This document shows positions 23,336 to 37,850 of a stretch of DNA of 64,000 nt, piece by piece (the stretch's first letter is position 1; the number at the start of each line of letters is the position of its first letter). This DNA is from Cricetomys ansorgei (lineage: Eukaryota > Chordata > Mammalia > Rodentia > Nesomyidae): the NCBI GenBank assembly GCA_026225945.1, contig JAMJFZ010001258.1, positions 9,586,001 to 9,650,000 of the forward strand. The letters run 5' to 3'. The notes beneath the pieces are model-generated. The model saw nothing but the letters and a program-made list of their open reading frames with translations, made no database searches and was not told where the DNA came from. The position numbers were made by a program, and so were the translations under genes.

Positions 23336-24079
23336 ACACAGTCCTTGCTTTATCCTTGGGGCTTTCTTACCCTGGAAGGAATGGATGCTTGGAGTAAAGC
23401 ACCATGTTGCAACTATAAGACCTGACTTTTTAAAATAGACAAAGTAAAGGGTAAAGGTGCTTAGGTTTTTATAATATTGATTTTAAATTTTGAAATTTCA
23501 TATAAGTGCATTATTGGCTTTGGTACTTTGGGTTCTTATATTCCAAAGTTCCTAGATTTTTTTTGTATGGTATTGTTCAAACATCAAGTTCCTGGGAAGG
23601 TTGTCTGATTGATCAGAAGAGAATCAATCCTGTACTGATCTTTGAGAAAGAATTCAGTGAATTTTATTATAGATCCACAAAATTAAAATTAGTTGTTAAA
23701 TTTTATCCTTGGATCCTTGAAAAAGATTTCTGGGTATCCTCTATCCTTAAAGAGCATCTTCATAGCAATCTACATGGCTAATTTAAACACTAAAATTTGA
23801 AGAAACTTCTAAGAGTTTAGAATATAATTTGAGAATAATATTTTAATATTTTAGCACAGTTATGAACGTAAGTTGCGACTGTTATGTCACTTAGAAAAGC
23901 ATCCAGAAGAAACCTCCTGATCTCACTATTGATTTTCTTCAGCTTACAATGGGATTACATTCTGCTGAGCATTCTATATGTTAAAAAATATAACCTTTAC
24001 TCTGTTAGGAAGAGAGTCTGCTTCAGAAAATACACGGATACTAGAATCAGCAGGTCAATGCATAGAGCCTGACTATGTT
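23336..24079. other. unassigned sequence
   Basis: Holds a 91-codon ORF (23506-23781) with no domain. No repeat family recognised. Confidence 0.45.
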
Positions 24080-24180
24080 CAGGTCACACCATCTGTGACC
24101 TTGAGTATGACCTCTGCCCCTCAGTTGGCCAATTTGTAAAAAGAGAGATTTCACTGGGTGCCTCCACAGGAATGGTATGG
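24080..24180 (+). repeat. MIR SINE core
   Basis: Reads 'catctgtgaccttgagtatg', 'acctctgcccctcagttggc' and 'caatttgtaaaaagagagat', then 'gggtgcctccacagg'. This follows the MIR core order (tgtgaccttgggcaag, acctctctgagcctcagttt, catctgtaaaatgggg). Diverged, as expected. Confidence 0.65.
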
Positions 24181-24635
24181 ATGCTTATTGGAATGCCATT
24201 CTTTCTGATTGTAATCGTGTGTGGCTATAGCACCCTCTGTGAGCAGCACAACTCTATTCCTTTGATTTGTAAGGAAGTACAATGACTAGGAAAATGTATG
24301 TCATCCATCAAGTAATTTCAACCCTTGAACCTTGAGGATGTCTCCAAGAAAAACAACATTTTAGAAGTAAGCCTACTTGCTACTTTTAAAAAATACATAT
24401 AATACAACTAATTTATATAGCACTATGGCTCAGTCTGACTTAAATAGTCCCAGGACACTAACATCACCCTATAATTGGGATGAACTATCTAAAGGGAAAG
24501 ATTTTTTATTTGAAAAAATGGAGAGTATATCATAGTCTCTATTTAATAGTGTACTTAGGATGAAAAACCAAAGAATTTATCAATAAGCTCATTTCATGAC
24601 ATTATAAAGTCAAAAACTCTAGTTAAAAATATCAA
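24181..24635. other. unassigned sequence
   Basis: AT-rich, no recognised repeat or coding signal. Confidence 0.45.
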
Positions 24636-24795
24636 GAAGTGAGGGTGCGGTGTGAGGATGGGGGCATAGATCTGGAGGAAAGGAGAGACAGAGGGAGCTA
24701 GGGAGAGTGAAAAGAGGGAAGGAAGGGGTTTGGGATGTATTGTATGAGAGGAGAAAAATAAACAATAACTAACTAAATAAATAAATAAATTTTAA
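24636..24795 (+). mobile_element. L1 3' end, strongly 5' truncated
   Basis: A purine-rich terminus typical of rodent L1: 'ggggcatagatctggaggaa', 'gagacagagggagctaggga', 'ggaaggggtttgggatgtat' and 'tgtatgagaggagaaaaata', then an (ACTA)n/(AATA)n tail. Only the last 150 bp inserted or survive. Confidence 0.85.
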
Positions 24796-25915
24796 AATGT
24801 CAAGTTAGGAACTACATTTTGCACATTAGTCTAATGGGTAGGAGGTAGTCTATGGTGGTACAGCTATGATCATAGCTGTCTCCTAAAAGTCAGAAACAAA
24901 ATCATTATTCTACTTTCTATTAATTCAATGGCTGCTTTATAACATATATCCTTCTGTACACAAGAGTAGATTTGACTAAAATAATGTGTTTCAGTGCCTG
25001 TTTCTGCACATATGTTCCAAGTGTTACATACGTGGTTCACTTCAAATCTATACTAGCAAAGGGATGATGTTGAGTTTTCACTTTGAGAATAATAAGTGAG
25101 AAATGAGCTTGATCAGAAACTCACAGAATAGGATTAAGTAACTGAATGTTAACAAAACACTAAACATGGAGGCATATTTTCAAAACAGTGGCAAAAATGT
25201 TGGATATCTAAAATTAGAGGCGCAACACATCCTCTGAGAATTGTTAAGTACTATTTCAATCCAACATCTGGTGATCAAATCTAAATGAAGTCCTATGAAA
25301 CACAAATAATCATAGGCTTCATATCAAACCACGGTTTATTTTATTTATCAAAACGATATGCTTCAAGCTGTACAAAGGAATAAAAGTGACAGAAAAAAGG
25401 CATTTGTGTATGTAAGCATGAGCAATGTCCTATTTTTTATAATTTTTAGATATTATCTCTGAAAGTGCATAACCATCTCAATTTCCCCAAAAGGCCAAGC
25501 CTAACATGGTAAATATGAAAAAAACATGAATCAATTTTCTGTTTCCATTGAGTAGAAATTTGATTTCCTTCCTTGCCTACACCAAGACAAAGCAAAGGCT
25601 CTCATGATAGTGGGTGATAAGGAGGGATTCTGGCACACTCTCCAAAGCAATCCTGACTCTCTTATAAAAATGGACCATTCTGACATTCAAACAGAAATGG
25701 ATCTCAACTTTGTCCTCAGACCATTGGTTTTATGTGGATAAACCACTAGACACTACTTCTAAATTTATCTTAAGAACGCTTATTAAAAGTTTTCCTAAAT
25801 AACTATATAAAACCACTACTATATGTGAAATTCTTATTCCAAGAATGTTTGAGTTCTAATATCAATTGTTTAGGAAAGAATATCCATAAAGATGGGAAAA
25901 GGAAGAAAATTGCTA
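24796..25915. other. unassigned sequence
   Basis: AT-rich with no recognised repeat and no ORF of note. Confidence 0.45.
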
Positions 25916-26230
25916 TTCTTCCGGGTGATCTGTCAAAAGAAACTGACTGAGGAGAGGATTTATTTGTCTCATGCCTTTAGGAAAAAATATGGCCTCTCAT
26001 ACTGGAGAAGGCATGTGTAGTCAGCAGGAGAAGGCAGCTGGCCACATTGCACCCATGGTCAGGAAGCAAAAAAGTTGAATCTATTGCTGATTTTTTTTTG
26101 TACTCTTTATTGCTGGGACCCTAGTCTGTAGAAGGATGCCACCAACACTCACACTGCTTTTTCCGTCCTCAGTTAAACATTTCTGCAAACATCCTCACAG
26201 GTATACTCAGAACCTTCATTTCCATGATAA
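25916..26230 (-). mobile_element. MaLR (MT-type) LTR, reverse
   Basis: On the + strand: 'gaggatttatttgtctcatg', 'actggagaaggcatgtgtag', 'gcagctggccacattgcacc', 'catggtcaggaagc', 'ttattgctgggaccctagtc', 'ccaccaacactcacactgct' and 'cctcagttaaacatttctgc'. This is the recalled order of a reversed rodent MT LTR (ggtttatt..ctcacag, gcagctggtcacattgcgtccg, ggaccccag, ccgcccacattcagg, cctcagttaacc). Confidence 0.85.
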
Positions 26231-26244
26231 TTATAAATGAAATA

Positions 26245-26765
26245 AAGTTTGAAACAAAATTACCTATCATTTCATCTCAAATGTTTTCCCAGTGTGTTTT
26301 ATATTATAATAAAACACACATAATATAAAAATTTTCATAATAACCATTTTGAATATATAGTCCAGTGGTATTGGAAACACTTTTAAAATGTAGCCATCAT
26401 CCATATCCAAGCTCATTTTATTCTTGTAAATTTGGAAATACAAGCTCACTTCCTTCTTACCTCAAAACCTCAGGACAATCACCGTCCTTCTACTTTGCTT
26501 CTAATTTTGGTGAAGTGCCACAGCAAAGCATTGTCAGTCAGTACCTATCTGTTTGTATCTGGCTTTTCCCCCTCAGTACTGTGTCCTCAACATTCATCCA
26601 TTTCACAAATGGGTAATAATTTTCTATCTTTTTTATGACAGAATCCTATTCCATTGTGTAAATGTATCATTTCTTCTTAATCCATTCATCTGTTGGTGGA
26701 CCTGGGGTTTGGTCTCCATTTTAGTTGTTGTGAATGCTGCTTCTGACTGTAAATTTACAAATATT
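26245..26765 (-). mobile_element. L1M 3' UTR fragment, antisense
   Basis: Carries the classic antisense L1M string: 'atccaagctcattttattct', 'tctgtttgtatctggctttt', 'cctattccattgtgtaaatg', 'aatccattcatctgttggtg' and 'gacctggggtttggtctcca', then 'ttgtgaatgctgcttctg'. The short ORFs at 26365-26768 are shadows of this repeat. Confidence 0.9.
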
Positions 26766-26923
26766 TAAAAATTATTTTCTTCCCCTTTCCTAATAACCTT
26801 GAAGAACACCACAAATACAGTAGAGAAAAAGCAACTTCCGCAGACATAATATAATACTGGGAAAATTGTAGGTCTAAAAGTGATTTCATCCCCTTCTCAC
26901 AATAGATGCAAATGTACAAGCGT

Positions 26924-26925
<2 letters not shown>

Positions 26926-26966
<41 letters not shown>

Positions 26967-26991
26967 GAGAGAGAGAGAGAGAGAGAGAGAC
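26926..26991. repeat. (CA)n(GA)n compound microsatellite
   Basis: About 18 CA units followed by about 13 GA units with one transition unit (CAGACAGA). Confidence 0.97.
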
Positions 26992-27479
26992 TGAGATTCT
27001 GGATCCTTCTCCCTTCTCTGATGTGTAAAGCTAATAACCATTGTTCCTTCCCACAGTGGGCTCAGAGTCCCTACTACATTCTTATCTAACTCAGAACATT
27101 TTAGCTTAAATTATCAAGAGTTGTGTGTAACAAATTACCATCCATCTCGTCAGACGAAGGTCAAGCTCACAAATATCCTTGTTTGAGTATGATTATAAGA
27201 ATTTTTATAGAGATTTTACTTCCTCTTGGCACATTACATATTATTGTAAGTCAAAGGGAATAACTATGGCTCTTCATAGTTTTCCTACTTAATGTCATTT
27301 AATGCCAGGCTTACTCTCTTTCCACTCATCTTCTGATCTTCTGAAAGTTAGCTTTACCCCTTCCTATTTTTCTTCCTCTACTTACTTATACACACACATC
27401 TATATCTATCAATATACAAAACTCATCTGGATCGTATTTCATTAATCTTCATTAAAGCTTCACAAGTACACCATAGATT
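26992..27479. other. unassigned spacer between two L1M antisense segments
   Basis: Lies between consensus-adjacent parts of antisense L1M. It may be an insertion, or an L1M part too decayed to see. Confidence 0.4.
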
Positions 27480-28610
27480 ATTCACCTCCCCGTATCTCCT
27501 TAATTGGCATGCACAAGAATCTGGCATTTGCCAATTACAAGTGATGTCGAAATGTTTGCACATGAATTTTGCATTGTTGGGAGTCTAATTTCAGTGTGAA
27601 TTCCTTGAAGAGTCATATCTGGGAGAAAATAAAAATTCATCTATAGTTTTGTAAGATATTGCCAAATATCTGTCCCCAAGCTGCAATAACTTTCAAACTT
27701 TTGCCAATGTGGTGGGCGAGAAATGATATCTCAATTTAGTTTTAATTTGCATTTGAAAATCTCATAAATTCCAGATTCCTTTTAATATATGCCTGCTAAA
27801 CTGCTCGCATTTAGTCCTGACTTTTTCATTATTTCCTAATTTTCTATAGAATTTCTGGTATTTTTTTTCAGTTTTCAAAATTCTGCTGGTATTAAGGGCA
27901 TCAAACATTCTCTTTGACACATTGCAAACATTGTTTCCCTATTCTTACCCTTATCTTTAATCTTTGTTGATAACACTTTTACAGTGAAAGCTGTTTTTTC
28001 TTTTAATTTTGTGTGGTACAATACATCAAACTTTTTTTTTTATCGAATCAATACTCTGAATCATGGAGAGAACTTGTTCCCAAATACAAATTATAGAGAG
28101 TAGTTTAATTTTCTTTCAGAATTATGTGGTTTTACATCTTGACTTTGGCACTGGAAGAGGACAAGAGGTAATACAGTGTAATTTGAAACAATTATTCACA
28201 TTACAGACATTTGATTTATGAACAGGAGTTTATGCATTAATTATTCGATAGATCTTACATAGATTACGATAGATCTTAGATAGATTCGACAGATACTTAT
28301 TTCTATTCCTTTCATCCTAGCCAATTCCAATTCTATTTCATTGTCTTTCCTACTCACTTGTAAGAAATTCGTTTTTTCATGCAGAAGCTTTCAGATTTGT
28401 TTTACTCTCTGTGGGAGCTAATTACCTTTCACATATCTCCATTTTCTGCATTTTCTTACCAATTCTGAGTGCTTAATTTTTCATATGGATTTTATATCAA
28501 CTCTATTACTTCATAAAAATGCTGTTGATATTCTTTTTGGAGTCACACAAAATTTATGAATTGTTTAGAGATTGTTTTCCTTTGTTATTACTATATATGC
28601 TGAGCAAAAA
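27480..28610 (-). mobile_element. L1M ORF2/3' region, antisense, decayed
   Basis: On the + strand, 'gtttgcacatgaattttgca' and 'agagtcatatctgggagaaa' match the 'gaacattcgtgtacaagttt' and 'attgctgggtcatatggt' zone. Then 'aagatattgccaaatatctg', 'caaacttttgccaatgtggt' and 'gatatctcaatttagtttta' plus 'atttgcatttgaaaatctca' match 'gccaatacttgg' and 'ggtttta atttgcatttccctgat'. It continues with weaker matches to about 28600 ('ttcatatggattttatatca'). It probably belongs with the segment ending at 26765. Confidence 0.75.
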
Positions 28611-30934
<2,324 letters not shown>

Positions 30935-31090
30935 TCCCCAAGGATAAGCTTTGTGACTGGCTTTTTTCCCTCAACATTGTGCTTGCAAGATACAATTTGT
31001 CTTGATTACAACATAATTTGCAGATACTCAATTCTCATTATTGTAGTATATGTTACTTTTTAGCACAAAACTCACATTTTATGGTAATAT
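30935..31090 (-). mobile_element. L1M 3' UTR fragment, antisense
   Basis: Reads 'gtgactggcttttttccctc', 'aacattgtgcttgcaagata', 'caatttgtcttgattacaac' and 'attctcattattgtagtata'. This parallels the L1M antisense order tctggcttttttcactcagcat, ttgagattcatccatgttg, ttcattgctgtatagtattcc. Confidence 0.6.
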
Positions 31091-31624
31091 TTTAGAAGAA
31101 AAAATAACCAGGAGTTTGAGTATCCTCCAAGGCTTTGCCCTCAGGATACTGTTATCCTCTCAGGGCAAGGCTGGACTTTTCTCTCTAATAATTCCAATCT
31201 CTTTATCAATTACAACTGTTTGTTCAACACCAGCTTGAACATTCTTTTATTCCCAAACTTTATCCACCAAATAACCTCTCATCTTCAAAATTAATCCTAC
31301 CCAAACTCGCAGGACATCCAGGACACAAGCTAATGCAGTCAGATTCTTGCTCAAAATGTCACAAGAAAGACCTTGTCCCAGCTCATAATGTAGTCCTTGC
31401 TCCTTCTGAAACCTCATGAGTTAGGCCTCTGTGTCCACATATCTCTCATAGGACTTGTCTTCTAAGCTCCTACAGGAAAGGTCTATTAAGCCCTGCCCAA
31501 AACAACCAATAGCTTTTGAAGCCTAAAGTTGGGAACTCACTCATGTTCCTCACACAAAAGAGTTCCATTGGTCTAGAAACCATGTGGTCAGGGTTATCAT
31601 AGCAGTGAGCCCATTCATAAGTAC
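31091..31624. other. unassigned, repeat-like
   Basis: Pyrimidine-rich text such as 'ctcgcaggacatccaggaca' and 'ttgtcccagctcataatg' looks like degraded LTR-internal sequence, but I cannot place it. Confidence 0.4.
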
Positions 31625-31960
31625 CAATGTCTATCTTAGTTTAATGCCTGTTATCATTGAAAAACCCTCTTATGAAAACAACTTAATAGAGAAAAGATAT
31701 ATTTGGCTCACAATTCCATGTTGTGGTGCGCCAACACAGGCAAGTCCAGGTGGCAGGACCTTTGAAGTAGCTAATCATGTTACATGCACACTCAAGACCA
31801 GAGAGAAACAAATTAGCATATGCAAGCAAGTGCTCACCACCTCTCCACTCAAACAGTTGAAATCCTTTTTCTAAAGAATTCTGACACCCAGAGTACATGA
31901 GTCTTCTCACCATGAAGGAAGGGTAATGGAGACTATCCCCTCAGACAAGCCCCAGACAAA
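31625..31960 (-). mobile_element. MaLR (MT-type) LTR, reverse
   Basis: Opens 'tgtctatcttagtttaatgc', then 'agagaaaagatatatttggc', 'tcacaattccatgttgtggt', 'gaagtagctaatcatgttac', 'atgcacactcaagaccagag' and 'agaaacaaattagcatatgc'. These are the recalled reversed MT landmarks (tgtcttagttaggg, gggatttatttggctcacaattcc, gaagtagctagtcac, ccacagtcaagagcagagag). The 96-codon ORF here is incidental. Confidence 0.8.
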
Positions 31961-33399
31961 GAATGACAGTATTGTTTAAAATCTTATAAATTTGGATATG
32001 TGATACTATCTATTTGTCAAAAATACATATTTTTATCACACAAAGAGCAAATTTTGTTATATCCATAATGGTAAAAAATACGTAGGTGTAGGATCCTAAG
32101 CGACAATAAAGTAAAAGGCAATCTAATTGTTTTATACATCCAGGAAACAATTGCATAGAGAAAGATGATAACACAGCAAGAGAAGTAATTTTGTGCTGAG
32201 TGTTTTCTACACACAAACACTGAATACTATAATTGATAAAATTGTTTCCCCAGAACCTGGGTATCTTTTTTGTTAAGCAGTATTATGTTTATAAAAATTA
32301 GACCATTTAGAATAAATCATAGATATCAGGAGATTTTGTTTTTACAGTTGAACTGATATAGTAAGAATGTAAAGCGGAAAATGGTTTTCATGATAGTAGA
32401 TTAGAGTTGGAGTCATGAGTATATGCTGATGTTTACATTAATATCAATATGCATGGCAACTTGAGGAAATACTTATAGATATGATTATGTACTTATGTTC
32501 TGTCTACACAAATATTTCCATACTTTATCAGCTATAACAAAACTATATTGAAACAATAGCAACAAACACAGCTGCCATCTGGATATTGGTTTCAAATGCC
32601 CCTCCCTGATTAACAGACCTTAGATCCAAAGTGAAAAGGAAATTAAAGGATGGGGCAGGAAACACAAATATCAAGATTGACCTTGATCACCTTCCTTAAG
32701 GTATCACAAAGTAGAAATGTCTAACAGAAAACATTCATAATTAGAGTAGTCATTGTGAAAACATAAAAGCCAACAAGAGAACTATCTAAGAGAGGAAGAA
32801 AAATGTAGTAGAAACAGTGTAATAATATTAGGCTATACTTCTGTTGGTAGACATATAGTCTTTGCTTCATGATTAGATAAAATAAATGGTTGAATAAATA
32901 AATAAATGGAAGAGAATGTATAAATCCATCCATAAAAATTTCAAATAATTATGTATGTCCATTGTCTTCATAGAAGTAAAACAGAACTCCACACTCCTGA
33001 AATGTGTTTTGCATAGTTCCTTTCTTAAATAGAATAGAGGATGAAAACACAGAGGGAGAAGATAAAAGCAGTTGTACTGTAGAGACTTCTGACAATTAGA
33101 GCCTTAGTGGATTTGTAATGAGTCATGTGAATTAGCCAAACCTAGTAGCACATCCCAGAATTTGGGAGCTACTGCAGGAGAATTACATGTTATAAACCAG
33201 AATAAAGAGGAAAAGGAAGGACAGGAGGTAAGGAGGGAAGAAGGGTGAGATTATTATATACCTTTTGATATAACATAATAAAGGTAACATTTCATCTGTG
33301 CTGAGAGAATTCTTTGTTTTATGTTACACAAAAAGAAGTCAATCACTCCCATAAAGCTCCAACAACAAACCAAAGTACATTCCACAGAAATTCACTCTG
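31961..33399. other. unassigned, with a possible B1 remnant
   Basis: Mostly unrecognised AT-rich DNA. 'cctagtagcacatcccagaa' followed by 'tttgggagctactgcaggag' at 33140-33180 resembles a decayed B1 head, but the second half is missing. Confidence 0.4.
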
Positions 33400-33560
33400 G
33401 TAAACTCCAGTTTTACTTCAGATGCTATGAAACATACTCTGACAAAAAACAATTTGAAGAAAGAATTTATTTGGCTTGCAATTCTAGGTTCGTCTGTTAT
33501 TGCAAGGAAGTTTTGGTATCTAAAAGCATTACCTACATAGTCAAGCACAAAGAAAGAATG
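33400..33560 (-). mobile_element. MaLR LTR end, reverse, truncated
   Basis: Reads 'ttacttcagatgctatgaaa', 'catactctgacaaaaaacaa', 'tttgaagaaagaatttattt' and 'ggcttgcaattctaggttcg'. This matches the reversed MaLR start (ttctgttgctgtgataaaacac, tgacaaaaagcaactt, gggtttatttggctcacaattccagg). Homology fades after about 33550. Confidence 0.7.
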
Positions 33561-35020
33561 AACGTATGATTGCTTGTCCTTAACTAGCTTTCTTCTCTCA
33601 TATGCTATTAAAAAATTTTGGAAATGTTGAAAGATATCTGAATGTATAATGGAAGCACGTAAGTCAGAACCAAATATATAATGAGTCCAGAGGTTCGTGA
33701 CATTTCAAATTGCATTGTCCAACTTCACTGCATCCTTCTCTCTAAGTTTACAGACACATGTACCACGTCACATGAATCGACTAACATTGCCTGGAACAGC
33801 TTGGTTCAGATTAGCAACTACTGTATGATATAAGTTGTGGTGCTTTTACTGAACAAACTAAGTCTCTGATCTTATAGACATATACTAGTTTAATTATGGA
33901 AAATAGAGTCTTTTCATATTTTCCTACCATTATCTCTCAGCATGTGTTAAATCAGTACAACATTGAGTTGTAATGTGTTGAAATATTTGATTTTAAACTT
34001 ACAGTTTAAGTTGCCAGCTGGAGTTTCATGAAGAATTATCAATATGAATCCTTTTTCTTTAGACAAGACATAATTTCCATTCTTTTCTTCAGTCCCTATC
34101 ACCATTGTCCTGCCATTTATTAATATGTATTTATGGACATCACCATCCTCAGCATTGATGACTATTATACAATCAAATTATTGGAAAAACTATTGTAGAT
34201 ACCTACTTCTTGGAGTATAAAATATTTTCCCCAAATTTTATCTTTCCATTAAAAAATCTATAAAATTAGCATATTTTCCCCCAATAATTGGTACAGTTAT
34301 ATGTACACTTAAGAATTATTTAAAAATAAGTTCTTTATAAGTCATTTGTAACTAAATGTTAAATGTACATAAACCTATATGCCTGGGATTGTTTAAAAAA
34401 ATTTCTCCTGTGAAAATGAATCACAATTGAGAAAAAATTAGAAACCTGACTGAATTCATCATTATGTGTAATGATTGCTAATTTTTTTTTTTTTTAGATT
34501 TAGATTTTCTTGAAATAAAAGTCAGCTCATCAGAGAATAGCTTTTTATTCCCTCTCTCTCAGCTGGGTCTTCCCATGTATTTACTTGTCTTTGGACCTTG
34601 GTTAGAGCCTCCAGTCCAGTCTAAAGTGTTTGTCTGCTAAGAACCTTTCCAAATTTTGCAGTCATGATTATTCTTGTCTCAGAAAACAAAATACATTTAG
34701 GAATTTTACATTTTCAGTATTCTTTATAAGATTTTGATCAAGACTGATGACATCATTTATTTAATGACAAGAAAAAAGTCACCAGTGGATCCGGGGTTTA
34801 CATTGACTTAATACTTTATTAAAATCTTTCATTAACTGATATACTGATTTTCAATGTTCTATTTATTTACCGTAGGGTTCATCTTTGCTTTTCCAAATAC
34901 CTTGTCAGCATCAATAAATTTGTTTAAAATAGCACAATATTTTTCACAGCTTACAGATCTTTATTTCCTATTTGTACCCATGGATTTTATAGTAAGGTTC
35001 CTTTCTTATCCTTTCTGAAG

Positions 35021-35023
<3 letters not shown>
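33561..35023. other. unassigned sequence
   Basis: Includes a T14 run at 34482-34495. No repeat family recognised. Confidence 0.45.

Positions 35024-35090
<67 letters not shown>
35024..35090. repeat. (TA)n(GA)n compound microsatellite
   Basis: About 17 TA units followed by about 16 GA units. Confidence 0.97.
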
Positions 35091-35092
<2 letters not shown>

Positions 35093-35146
35093 CTATTTAT
35101 AAAACTTGACTATAGATAAAATATAGCATAGTGATAGGAAAAACTA

Positions 35147-35330
35147 GCCAGAAAGGCGTCTCAGTGGTTGAGAGGCTTGAGTCCACATCTAATAAACTGT
35201 CGGCAGAGTGAGAGCAAACATTTACAAGTTATACTCTGCCTACACACGCATGCACCCACACACACACATACACACACTTGCAGACAGAGAGAAATAAGCA
35301 AATACAAATACATTTTTAAATTAAAAATAC
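35147..35330 (+). repeat. B4 SINE, diverged
   Basis: Starts 'gccagaaaggcgtctcagtg', then 'gttgagaggcttgagtccac', 'acaagttatactctgcctac' (B4 caagttgtcctctgacctcc) and 'acacgcatgcacccacacac', then an A-rich tail near 35310. The 5' half is more decayed than the 3' half. Confidence 0.75.
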
Positions 35331-35957
35331 ATTAAATATGTTAAACATTTTTAGCATTTTATAATTCTCAAGATATTTGAGATGTAGTAAAAAAATGACT
35401 CATAAAGGTAGAATATATATTCAAGGCAAATTTAGAGATGAAATCCACATTAAGAATGATAACACCAATGTTTAAATAAATTTCAAATTAGTGATCAAGA
35501 TGAAATAAATAATGAAATGTGATCAACAGAAATGGCATATAAATGAGCAATAAAGGTTTTCCAAATGGTCAAGTGATGACATGAATAGTGACAAACATGT
35601 GAACATTTATCAAATGTAAATGAAATTATGTTTATGAGTTAAAAGACTAGAGGAAAAGCTATAGTTTTATTGAATGAAACATGCTTGAACTTAAAAGAAC
35701 AAATTGAAATTTTAAAGATGGAGAAATTAAATGTAAGTTGCAACACAAATGTGAACATGAAAATTAGAAGCTATTAAAGGGGAAAATTATAAGAAAAGCA
35801 ATCATCTGTGTTGGAAAATATTGAAAATGTAAATGTGTGCTCACTATCACTACCTCACTGTATCTGTACATATACAAGTTTTTTGTCTCTATCCACTATA
35901 TCTAGATCTCTACACACTGGCCTTAAGGATTTTTGACTTCCCAAATATTCTTTTAAG
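35331..35957. other. unassigned AT-rich sequence
   Basis: No recognised repeat or ORF. Confidence 0.45.
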
Positions 35958-36105
35958 AGTAGAGCATAGTGAGGTATGCTGAGATCCTGAACTTGAAATT
36001 CTGAAGAAGAATCATGAAGTGTAAGAAGCCATTCTGGAAGTTTGAGGTCAGCTTGGGTAACAGTAAAATCCTGTGTCCAAAATAATTTTTAAAAGGGACA
36101 TACAT
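35958..36105 (+). repeat. B1-related SINE, old
   Basis: Weak 5' half ('gagcatagtgaggtatgctg', 'agatcctgaac'), clearer 3' half: 'aagtttgaggtcagcttggg', 'taacagtaaaatcctgtgtc', 'caaaataatttttaaaa'. The 3' half matches the B1 string tcgaggtcagcctgggctacacagtgagaccctgtctc. Confidence 0.65.
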
Positions 36106-36479
36106 ACTCTTTGTCAGGATAAATAAATACCTCTAGTTCATGGGAAATTATTTGAAACATTAAATATGTCCGTATAGGTATATATTTTTGAAAATATTTT
36201 TCCATTCAATATATTCTAATCATAGTCTCCTCTGCAACAACTACCTGGTTCTTCCCATCTCCATAACCACCTACCACCATGCACTTTGTCTCTTTCTCTC
36301 TTTAGAAAAATAAACATCTAAAAAATAAGAAATGAATTTGCATAAATTTGCATAAATTCATTAGTGACTAGTAAAATGCAAATTACAAACATTATTCTAT
36401 CTCATATTTATTTTGAAAGACACTGTAAATTAAATAACCATGTCAAAGAAATTCTGCATTTCTACATTTACTTCAAATA
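36106..36479. other. unassigned sequence
   Basis: No recognised features. Confidence 0.45.
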
Positions 36480-37020
36480 AATATTTATTTATTACATTTA
36501 TTATTCACAAAATCTAATGCATGGAAGCAACCCAAGTGTTTATCTGCTGATGAATGGATAAAGAAAACGGGGATACATGTACACACGTAATTAAATATTA
36601 TTCAGCTGTGGAAAAGCAGCTTTATGACAACATACGTGCATTTAGAAGACTGCGTTCAGTAGAGTAAGTCAGACACTGAAATAAATACCATATAACCTCG
36701 TTCAAATGTAGAGTTTTAGGAAGTCCAAAATCATACAATGTGAAAATGCAATGGTGAGTCCCAGAGGATGAAGTGGTTAAGGATGGTAAGGCTCATCATT
36801 GGAGTGCTATTGCAAATGTAGAGAAGAATAAGGTCAAGAAATGTAGGGTACCCCAGGCTGACTACAGTTAGTGGTGCTAGGCTGTACTATTGAAAAGCAT
36901 GGAAGAGTTGATGTTAAGTGTCCTTAACACAAGCATGGTAGCTGTGTGAGGTGACGCATTTGAAATATTCTATATGGAACCATTCTGTAAGGTACTTATA
37001 AATACTCTGAAATCTTTCTC
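36480..37020 (+). mobile_element. L1M 3' end, sense
   Basis: Ordered sense L1M landmarks: 'ttattattcacaaaatctaa', 'gaagcaacccaagtgtttat', 'tgatgaatggataaagaaaa', 'taaatattattcagctgtgg', 'cgtgcatttagaagactgcg', 'agtcagacactgaaataaat' and 'gtgtgaggtgacgcatttga'. These match the ORF2 end and 3' UTR (aatagccaagatatggaaacaaccta, gatgaatggataaagaaa, aatattattcagcc, agccagacacagaaagacaaat, gtgaggtgatgg). Confidence 0.9.
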
Positions 37021-37354
37021 ATTTGCTAATTATATATAATCATATCTGGCTACTCTCAAGTCCATGATGTAGAACTGGAGCCCAGATATAATTTATATAA
37101 GGAAATAACATAGTATTAATATTTTTGGAGAGTTCAGAGATTATTAAAAATTAAATATGTATGTATCATGCTATATCACTGACATACCTCTGCAAACTGA
37201 CCCAAGAAGAACAAAGAATATAATCATACAAAGAGAATCTTGTTACTGTATGACCGACTTCATTTCTGTCTACAAAACTGAATGCAAACCACAATTTTAA
37301 CAGGAGATAAATGGATATACTGAGGCATAAAATAAAATGGACAATGCATGATAC

Positions 37355-37407
37355 ATATATATATATATATATATATATTTATACATATATACATATATAT
37401 GCATGCT
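37355..37407. repeat. (TA)n / ATACAT low-complexity repeat
   Basis: Twelve TA units, then 'tttatacatatatacatata'. It abuts the B1 fragment to the right. Confidence 0.95.
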
Positions 37408-37485
37408 AGCCTGGTCTATAGAGGAAGTTTCAGGACAGCCAAGGATATACAAAAACCCTTGTCTTGAAAACAAACAAACAAGAAT
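37404..37485 (+). repeat. B1 SINE, 3' part only
   Basis: Reads 'ctagcctggtctatagagga', 'agtttcaggacagccaagga' and 'acccttgtcttgaaaac', then an (ACAA)n tail. It lacks the first half of B1, so it is 5' truncated or interrupted by the TA repeat. Confidence 0.85.
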
Positions 37486-37811
37486 TCCTTGAAAATTTCA
37501 TATGTTGATATATATATACATAGATGAATCCCAATGTACTGATAATCAGTGGTGAAAATCCTTCAAATAATATGATTTTTAACTGAAGTTATATAAAATT
37601 GTCAAAATAATAAATGAACAAAATTCTAAAGCTTGCTTCATCTTTATAATAAAAGATAGAATGTTTATTATTCTATTATGAATGTGGCTCCAGTGCCTTC
37701 TTCTATCATTTCTAAAATCAAGACTGTTCTGGAGATCTTAGACATTACTTGAAACAAACAAGAAAGAATAAAGTTGTAATAATTGAAAAAGGAAGAAATA
37801 ATTTTTCTTAT

Positions 37812-37850
37812 TACACACACACACATACATATATGCATATATATGCATAT
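37812..37850. repeat. (CA)n / ATGCATAT repeat
   Basis: Six CA units followed by imperfect CATATATG units. Confidence 0.85.

Noticed and set aside
31091..31624. A named LTR-internal or DNA-transposon family
   Set aside because: The text looks repeat-derived but I could not match ordered landmarks to any family, so I left it unassigned.
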